Of a stretch of DNA of 64,000 bases, positions 58,470 to 64,000 are shown one piece after another. This stretch comes from Alphaproteobacteria bacterium (GTDB lineage Bacteria > Pseudomonadota > Alphaproteobacteria > Sphingomonadales > Emcibacteraceae): positions 1-64,000 of the forward strand of contig JAUIDN010000019.1 of NCBI GenBank assembly GCA_030428615.1. Reading direction: 5' to 3'. The position numbers and the translations under genes were made by a program. How positions within the stretch are numbered: position 1 is the stretch's first letter; each line of letters starts with the position of its first letter. Below the pieces are notes generated by a model. It was not told the origin of the DNA and did no database searches. It saw nothing but the letters and a program-made list of their open reading frames with translations.

Positions 58470-60539
58470 TTAGAAGCGAACTCTCGCCCCACCATAAAAT
58501 GCCCGCGGTTTTCCAACGAAATACCGTTCGCCAACACCAAAGGGCGCCCAGTCAGCGCGTTCAGCATATCTGACGTTGGTAATATTCATCACACGGAAGA
58601 AAACATCGACATTTTCCATCGCTTCCATTTCCACACGAAGGTTGAAGTAATTGTGCCCTTCGTATTTATAGGTGTTTGTCGGTTCCATATAATATGAGCC
58701 CATCCATATCCATTCAAGCCCCGCTTTAACTTTATTGGCTGGTGCCCAGTTAAGCTGGATACTACCGAAATTACGCGGTGCGGTATCGATATCAAGACCG
58801 TTCCAGTTGATCATATCGGATATATAGTCAAAATCATATGTATGCTTGGCAAGGCTTCCGTTCGCACGGATGCTTACGTCAATTGGAAAACGGTACTCGA
58901 ACATACCTTCAACACCGATATGCTTTGATTTTCCGTTATCAACGTTGATGCGGTTATCCTGAAAAATGACGTTATCCTTCTTCATATAAAAAGCAGATAC
59001 TTCATATGAATAGGTATCCGCTACACCGCGAAGACCGGCTTCAATACTATCAAGTTTTACACTGTCAATATCAGCAACCAGTTGATTACGTTGCAATCGG
59101 TATAGTTCCGCTGATTGAGGCGCTCTGAATCCACGACTGTATCTTGTAAAGAAACTGTTATTGTCATCTATTTTGTAAAGCAACCCGGCCTCAAAGGACA
59201 CATTATTAAAACTGTCCTCGCGGTCCGCGGGTCGGGTGTATCGGCAGCCATCAGGATGTGCACAAGGAACTCCATTTTCATCTACTTGGCCGCTCGTCAT
59301 GCGATTATCATAATCATATTTCATATGTTCCGCGCGTACGCCGCCCATCACTGACAGTTGATCCGTTACGTCATATTCAGCGCGAACAAACCCGGCAATC
59401 AGTTTGGTATCAACCTCGTAATCATATTGCTTACCGGAGGGGATTCTACTTGCAAGAAAACCCGGGGACGGCCCTTCCTGAGTTTGTTTTAATTCCCCTT
59501 TACCAATCTCCCCATCAAAGCCTGCAATTATTTCGAGCTCTGTTCCCTCGTTTATATAAAACGCATTTTGAAAACCGATGCTTTTTTGTTTGTTTTCTTC
59601 CAAGGGCTGACCGGGGAGGAAATGCATCAGGAATTCCATATCCATGCTACGAGCATAGGGTGAAAATTGCCAACGTACGTTGTCCGTCACATTGGTCGAA
59701 ATTGTCGACCAGTACCGAAATGATTTCGCATCTCGGAATGCTTCGGGATTGGCGTTTGTGCGTGCCGCCACGGGGTCTTTATAAAGATCCAACCCAACCA
59801 GATATCCTGCGGTTTCCTGATCAAGGTTCGTGAACATGAAGTTAGATGAAATTTCCCATTCACCATTATCGTATTCGTGCCTTAATTGCGCTTTCTGCTG
59901 GTTATAACCGTCGTCTTCAACATAGCCACCGTCATGCGCGACTGTGCCAGTTAGACGAAACCCATGATTACCATTCCTGAAGGCACCACTTCCATTAAAT
60001 TTAAGATAACCCCAGGACCCGCCTTCCATGCTCGCATATGAACTTTCATCACCAACATCGCGCGAGATGATATTGACGATACCATGCATCGCGTTTGAGC
60101 CATAAAGAACAGAGCCGGGCCCACGCACAACTTCTATTCGTCCCGCCTGTTCAGTGAACGCTTCAAATAATTCATTCACATTACAAAAACCTGCTGCACG
60201 AAGCGGAATTCCGTCCTGGGCCGTTAAAAAGGCACCACATGCCCCTGCACCCGTAAAAATTGGTGAGCGAAGCGATATCAATGATTCCTGACCGCTATTT
60301 CTGGATATATTCGCGCCTGCAATTGCCTGAAGAGCCTCATTAACATGGGTTGGACTTAAAAACTGGATTTCTGAACCGGAAACAGAAGCCTGGTTTCCAA
60401 CGACATCGGTTGCAAGCCGTTCACTCCTCGTGCTGGTGACTGTAATCACTTCACTTTCACCTGTATCCTGCGCAAAAGATGATATCGGAAGTAACCCGAT
60501 CATACTGACACTTAGCATTATTATATTCTTATATTTCAT
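58470..60539 (-). CDS. TonB-dependent outer-membrane receptor
   Basis: 689 residues. Signal peptide (to SSFAQ), TonB-box-like ESEVITVTST, plug domain (RIEVVRGPGSVLYGSNAMHGIVNIIS) and a 22-strand barrel ending YGGARVRF with terminal Phe. Vitamin-B12/haem or siderophore-type receptor by overall likeness; substrate unknown. Two extra cysteines (ACGAF, FCNVNE) in the plug could form a disulfide. Divergent from the PQQ dehydrogenase genes and transcribed with its own terminator. Confidence 0.9.
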   Translation of the reverse strand: MKYKNIIMLSVSMIGLLPISSFAQDTGESEVITVTSTRSERLATDVVGNQASVSGSEIQFLSPTHVNEALQAIAGANISRNSGQESLISLRSPIFTGAGACGAFLTAQDGIPLRAAGFCNVNELFEAFTEQAGRIEVVRGPGSVLYGSNAMHGIVNIISRDVGDESSYASMEGGSWGYLKFNGSGAFRNGNHGFRLTGTVAHDGGYVEDDGYNQQKAQLRHEYDNGEWEISSNFMFTNLDQETAGYLVGLDLYKDPVAARTNANPEAFRDAKSFRYWSTISTNVTDNVRWQFSPYARSMDMEFLMHFLPGQPLEENKQKSIGFQNAFYINEGTELEIIAGFDGEIGKGELKQTQEGPSPGFLASRIPSGKQYDYEVDTKLIAGFVRAEYDVTDQLSVMGGVRAEHMKYDYDNRMTSGQVDENGVPCAHPDGCRYTRPADREDSFNNVSFEAGLLYKIDDNNSFFTRYSRGFRAPQSAELYRLQRNQLVADIDSVKLDSIEAGLRGVADTYSYEVSAFYMKKDNVIFQDNRINVDNGKSKHIGVEGMFEYRFPIDVSIRANGSLAKHTYDFDYISDMINWNGLDIDTAPRNFGSIQLNWAPANKVKAGLEWIWMGSYYMEPTNTYKYEGHNYFNLRVEMEAMENVDVFFRVMNITNVRYAERADWAPFGVGERYFVGKPRAFYGGARVRF

Positions 60540-60983
60540 TTTCCGCTCTTTCCAAAACTTAAGTCTTTACCCTGTTTAAAATTGTAATTTTCGACATCAA
60601 TATAGGAACGTTCGCATCTGATCTAATACGGTCTTTCAATTCATACCTGAGTTAAAATGTTACAATATAACCTCTTTAATTGTCGCGGTATATCATAGTC
60701 AAATCTCTTTTTGAATAAAAAAGTAGCGTAATACATACTTTTCGCAAGGTAACATATTTTTAGTATTATCATCAGTTCCGCAATCGTTCGTAATATAATT
60801 AATAATTTGTTCGCAGATTTCTCACTTGTTGATGTTAATTTGTAACGTTTTCTCTATACAATTTATCGTTTTCTTCTTATAACTGATTCAAATATGTTGT
60901 TAAAAATAACTGTCCCGACACTCGGTAGAAATGATAGCAGCGTAACATATAGGAAAATTCGAATTAACAAAAGGGAGAGAAGC
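60540..60983. other. Divergent intergenic region with no gene recognised
   Basis: About 445 AT-rich bases between the TonB receptor and the PQQ dehydrogenase. GTTCGCA recurs near 60610 and 60812, with a related GTTCGTA near 60786, a possible regulator site. No clear -35/-10, palindrome or small gene could be established. Confidence 0.45.
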
Positions 60984-63077
60984 ATGAAGCTTGACTTGAA
61001 AAAATCTGTAATGGCAATTGGGATGTTGGCCACCGGCCTGCTGTCCTCAAATGCACTTGCAAAGGCACCTGATACCTCTAACGGTGAATGGCCGCATTAC
61101 ACGGGAGATATAAAAGGGTCCCGCTATTCACCGCTTGATCAGATTAACGCCGATAACTTTGAAGATCTGGAACTCGTCTGGTCTTTTTCAACCAAAAACC
61201 TCGGCACACGTGCGGAATATAAGCTGGAAGTAACACCGCTCATGGTCGACGGGGTGCTTTATGCGACCGCAGGCACACGCCGTACAGCCATTGCCCTTGA
61301 TGGTAAAACCGGGGAGCTGATGTGGCTGCACAGCATGCGCGAAGGTCTTCGTGGCGGTCTTGCCCCACGTCAATTGTCCGGTCGCGGTCTTTCCTACTGG
61401 TCGGATGGTAATGGTGATGACCGTATTTTCTATGTCACAACCGGTTACCGTCTTGTTGCCCTTGATGCCCATACAGGTATCCCGATCAACAGTTTCGGCA
61501 CCGACGGTAACGGTATACTGGATCTGAAGATCGGCGCCGTTCAAGGTAACGAGGTACAGATTGACCTTGTCACGGGTGAAATCGGTCTTCATGCAACACC
61601 GACTGTCGCGGGTGATCTTGTGATTGTTGGTTCTGCCATGAAGGAAGGCATGACCATTGATAACTATAACAACACCAAAGGTCTTGTTCGGGCCTTTGAT
61701 GCACGGACCGGGGAACTGGTCTGGCAGTTTGATCCCATTCCGCGCCCGGGTCAGTTTGGTAATGACACGTGGCTTGATAATTCCTGGGAAAGAAACGGTA
61801 ACACCGGTGTCTGGACACAGATCACGGTGGATGAGGAAAATGAGCTTGTCTTCCTTGCGGTTGAAAGCCCTGCTTCGGACTTTTACGGCGGTCACCGTCC
61901 GGGGAACAACCTGTTCGGGGAAAGCCTTGTTGCGGTTGATCTGAACACCGGTGAATATAAGTGGCATTTCCAGGTGGTTCATCATCCGATCTGGGACCAT
62001 GACCTTTCATCAGCCCCACTGATTATGGATGTTGAAATTGATGGTCGGGATCGTCAGATCATCGCCCTTCCAACCAAACAATCATTCATCTATGCCTTTG
62101 ACCGCCTCACCGGGGAGCCGATCTGGCCCATTCCGGAAGTGGAGGTTCCGATCGGAACAGTACCCGGCGAGTGGTATTCGCCAACGCAGCCACATGCACC
62201 AATGGATTTGATGTATGGTCGCGGAAAACTTAATCTTCCTGACGATCTGATTGATTTTACACCGGAGCTACGCCAAGCCGCACTTGACAAGATGGACAGA
62301 TGGAATTGGGACAATGGTGGAATGTATAACCCGCCGCTCCTTGGGGATGTAAATGGTGTTCTCGGGGCCATCAATATCGGTGCGACGACAGGTGGAACAA
62401 ACTGGCCGGGCGCGTCGTTCGACCCGGAAACAGGGATCGTATATGCACCTGCTTCGCAAACCTATATCGATAATCTTTCACTGGCACCGCCACCGGAGGG
62501 CTATTCGAATGTTGATTATATCGCCGGTCGTAAAGGCCAGCCGTTCCGTATGATGTATGCATCCGGAACGGGGCAAAACCCCGATGCGCCGCCCGTCGAG
62601 AGCGAATTTGAAGATCGAAGCGCACCGCCGGTGGAAATCCCGTCACTTAACGTGGAAGGCCTTTCCATCCTGAAGCCACCATATGGTGTTCTTTCAGCGA
62701 TTGATATGAATGCAGGGAAAGTACTTTGGAAAGTACCGCACGGCGAAACACCGGACAACGTCCGCAACCATCCAAAACTTCGTGATATGGATATTCCCCG
62801 CACAGGGCAACCGGCGAATGTTGGGGTGGTGGTGACGAAAACACTTGTCATTGTTGGCGACCAACGTGTTACCAATCCTGGTGACCGCGAACGCGGTGCC
62901 ATGCTGCGTGCCTATGATAAAATGACCGGTGAAAATGTCGGTGAAGTCTGGATGCCGGCCGGCCAGTCCGGATCACCGATGACATACATGATTGACGGCA
63001 GGCAGTATATCTGCGTATCGGTTAGCGGCGGTGCCTACTCTGGTGAATTCAGGGTATATGCACTTCCCGAGGATTAA
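60984..63077 (+). CDS. PQQ-dependent dehydrogenase (quinoprotein, no haem domain)
   Basis: 697 residues from ATG 60984, preceded by GGGAGAG; the longer frame starts at 60894 in the promoter zone. Signal peptide (MKLDLKKSVMAIGMLATGLL, then SSNALA). Eight-bladed propeller with repeated WxF/AxDxxTG motifs (LDGKTGELMWLHS, LDAHTGIPINSFG, FDARTGELVWQFD, VDLNTGEYKWHFQ). PQQ-contact residues of the glucose/alcohol quinoprotein class (TGGTNWPGASFDPETGIVYAP). No CxxCH is present, so electrons leave to quinone or a separate cytochrome. Substrate, alcohol or sugar, unknown. Confidence 0.9.
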   Translation: MKLDLKKSVMAIGMLATGLLSSNALAKAPDTSNGEWPHYTGDIKGSRYSPLDQINADNFEDLELVWSFSTKNLGTRAEYKLEVTPLMVDGVLYATAGTRRTAIALDGKTGELMWLHSMREGLRGGLAPRQLSGRGLSYWSDGNGDDRIFYVTTGYRLVALDAHTGIPINSFGTDGNGILDLKIGAVQGNEVQIDLVTGEIGLHATPTVAGDLVIVGSAMKEGMTIDNYNNTKGLVRAFDARTGELVWQFDPIPRPGQFGNDTWLDNSWERNGNTGVWTQITVDEENELVFLAVESPASDFYGGHRPGNNLFGESLVAVDLNTGEYKWHFQVVHHPIWDHDLSSAPLIMDVEIDGRDRQIIALPTKQSFIYAFDRLTGEPIWPIPEVEVPIGTVPGEWYSPTQPHAPMDLMYGRGKLNLPDDLIDFTPELRQAALDKMDRWNWDNGGMYNPPLLGDVNGVLGAINIGATTGGTNWPGASFDPETGIVYAPASQTYIDNLSLAPPPEGYSNVDYIAGRKGQPFRMMYASGTGQNPDAPPVESEFEDRSAPPVEIPSLNVEGLSILKPPYGVLSAIDMNAGKVLWKVPHGETPDNVRNHPKLRDMDIPRTGQPANVGVVVTKTLVIVGDQRVTNPGDRERGAMLRAYDKMTGENVGEVWMPAGQSGSPMTYMIDGRQYICVSVSGGAYSGEFRVYALPED

Positions 63078-63102
63078 TTGCCAATCATTCTATAGCTTGC
63101 AT

Positions 63103-63138
63103 CGAAGCCCTGATGATCATAAGGTCATCAGGGCTTCG
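63103..63138. terminator. Long stem-loop between the tandem PQQ dehydrogenase genes
   Basis: CGAAGCCCTGATGA (63103-63116) and TCATCAGGGCTTCG (63125-63138) form a perfect 14-bp stem with an 8-base loop. It lies 26 bases after the first stop codon. There is no long T-tract, so it may be a partial terminator or a stabilising hairpin giving differential expression of the two genes. Confidence 0.65.
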
Positions 63139-63178
63139 ACTTATTATAGGTATATAAAAACATAATCAGAGAACGAAC

Positions 63179-64000
63179 ATGACAACTTATTCAAAAATAT
63201 TTATTCACATATTATTTCTAATATTTTGCTTAACCTCCACCACTGCTTTCGCAGAAACGCTGGATACATCAACAGGCGAATGGCCGCATTACACAGGTAA
63301 TCTGGACGGATCAAGATATTCGCCACTGGATCAGATTAACGCTGATAATTTTGAAGATCTTGAGCTGATCTGGTCTTTCTCAACCAAAAATCTTGGGTCA
63401 CGGCCGGAATATAAACTGGAAGTAACTCCCCTCATGGTAGATGGTGTACTTTACGCAACCGGGGGCACCAGAAGAACTGCTTTTGCGCTTGATGCGGAGA
63501 CCGGCGAACTGATGTGGCTGCACAGCATGCAGGAAGGGCTTCGCGGCGGAATGGCCCCGCGCCAATTATCGGGTCGCGGGTTATCTTACTGGACGGACGG
63601 TAATGGTGATGACCGAATATTTTATGTCACAACCGGTTACCGTCTTATTGCCCTTGATGCTCATACGGGCATTCCAATCAACAGCTTCGGCACCGATGGC
63701 AACGGCATACTGGATCTGAAGATCGGCGCTGTTCAGGGCAACGAAGTACAGATTGACCTTGTCACCGGTGAAATCGGCCTTCATGCAACACCCACCATTG
63801 TTGGTAACCTGATCATCGTTGGTAACGCCATGAAGGAAGGCTTAACCATCGACAACTATAATAACACTAAGGGGTTGGTTCGGGCATTCGATGTCAGAAC
63901 CGGTGAAAAAGTCTGGCAGTTTGACCCCATTCCGCGTCCGGGTCAATTTGGTAATGATACCTGGCTTGACAATTCATGGGAACGAAACGGCAGCACCGGT
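63179..64000 (+). CDS. Second PQQ-dependent dehydrogenase, truncated by the window end
   Basis: The ATG at 63179 opens a frame that runs 274 codons to the end of the window without a stop. Signal peptide (KIFIHILFLIFCLTSTTAFA) followed by a sequence nearly co-linear with the upstream dehydrogenase (TGEWPHYTGNLDGSRYSPLD; GGMAPRQLSGRGLSYWTDG). It is a tandem paralogue with clear DNA similarity. 3' end not seen. Confidence 0.9.
   Translation, partial: MTTYSKIFIHILFLIFCLTSTTAFAETLDTSTGEWPHYTGNLDGSRYSPLDQINADNFEDLELIWSFSTKNLGSRPEYKLEVTPLMVDGVLYATGGTRRTAFALDAETGELMWLHSMQEGLRGGMAPRQLSGRGLSYWTDGNGDDRIFYVTTGYRLIALDAHTGIPINSFGTDGNGILDLKIGAVQGNEVQIDLVTGEIGLHATPTIVGNLIIVGNAMKEGLTIDNYNNTKGLVRAFDVRTGEKVWQFDPIPRPGQFGNDTWLDNSWERNGSTG

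Noticed and set aside
61188-62000. 270-codon minus-strand frame inside the PQQ dehydrogenase gene
   Set aside because: It is antisense to the well-supported quinoprotein; the translated product has no domain.

Overview
The window reads as one contiguous chromosomal stretch of an alphaproteobacterium, probably a marine or sediment heterotroph related to Emcibacterales/Kordiimonadales. This assignment is inference. It rests on gene families common there (DUF6356, the DUF2474/CioAB pair, a SqrR/BigR-like ArsR repressor, CcmI, BetI-type TetR, paired DAO oxidoreductases) and on a moderate, fairly AT-rich composition. I found no rRNA, tRNA or CRISPR array. Several starts are moved from the longest open frame to the codon supported by a Shine-Dalgarno sequence.

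Layout. 1-5.3 kb: an accessory segment with an FtsX/MacB-type permease behind a textbook sigma-54 promoter and two upstream activator sites, a decayed transposase-like fragment, a HipBA toxin-antitoxin operon with a perfect inverted-repeat operator, and four copies of one dispersed short palindromic repeat. 5.3-16.6 kb: a translationally coupled minus-strand operon encoding an inner-membrane Fe-S/flavin oxidoreductase, a secreted Sel1/ankyrin protein, a histidine-rich membrane protein, two multihaem cytochromes (21 and 20 haem motifs) and a TPR/beta-barrel outer-membrane protein. It is divergent from ccmG- and ccmI-like cytochrome c maturation genes. Together these look like a trans-envelope electron conduit. 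17.0-25.1 kb: a sulfide-tolerance operon (peroxiredoxin, ArsR sensor, persulfide dioxygenase, DUF442-SQR fusion, SulP, CioAB oxidase and a 43-residue DUF2474 protein) behind an 18-bp perfect palindrome. 25.3-35.6 kb: a 2892-residue exported protein with polymorphic-toxin-like architecture and a kinase-like C-terminus, followed by a small exported protein and a CsgG-family protein.

35.9-53.7 kb: metabolic genes, including a TPR-sulfotransferase, an amidase, a D-2-hydroxyacid dehydrogenase-like flavoprotein, Lrp and TetR regulators, a Rieske oxygenase, DAO oxidoreductases, an omega-transaminase, an S9 peptidase and an ornithine cyclodeaminase-like enzyme. These suggest amine, amino-acid and quaternary-ammonium catabolism. 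A small two-component pair (response regulator plus an HPt-like protein lacking its histidine) sits among them. 53.7-64 kb: two penicillin-acylase family hydrolases, a TonB-dependent receptor and two tandem PQQ-dependent dehydrogenases, the second cut by the window end.

Most notable: the putative electron conduit next to a sulfide-resistant respiratory operon, which suggests redox flexibility at oxic/sulfidic interfaces, and the giant CsgG-associated kinase-like exoprotein, which may be an undescribed effector or toxin system.
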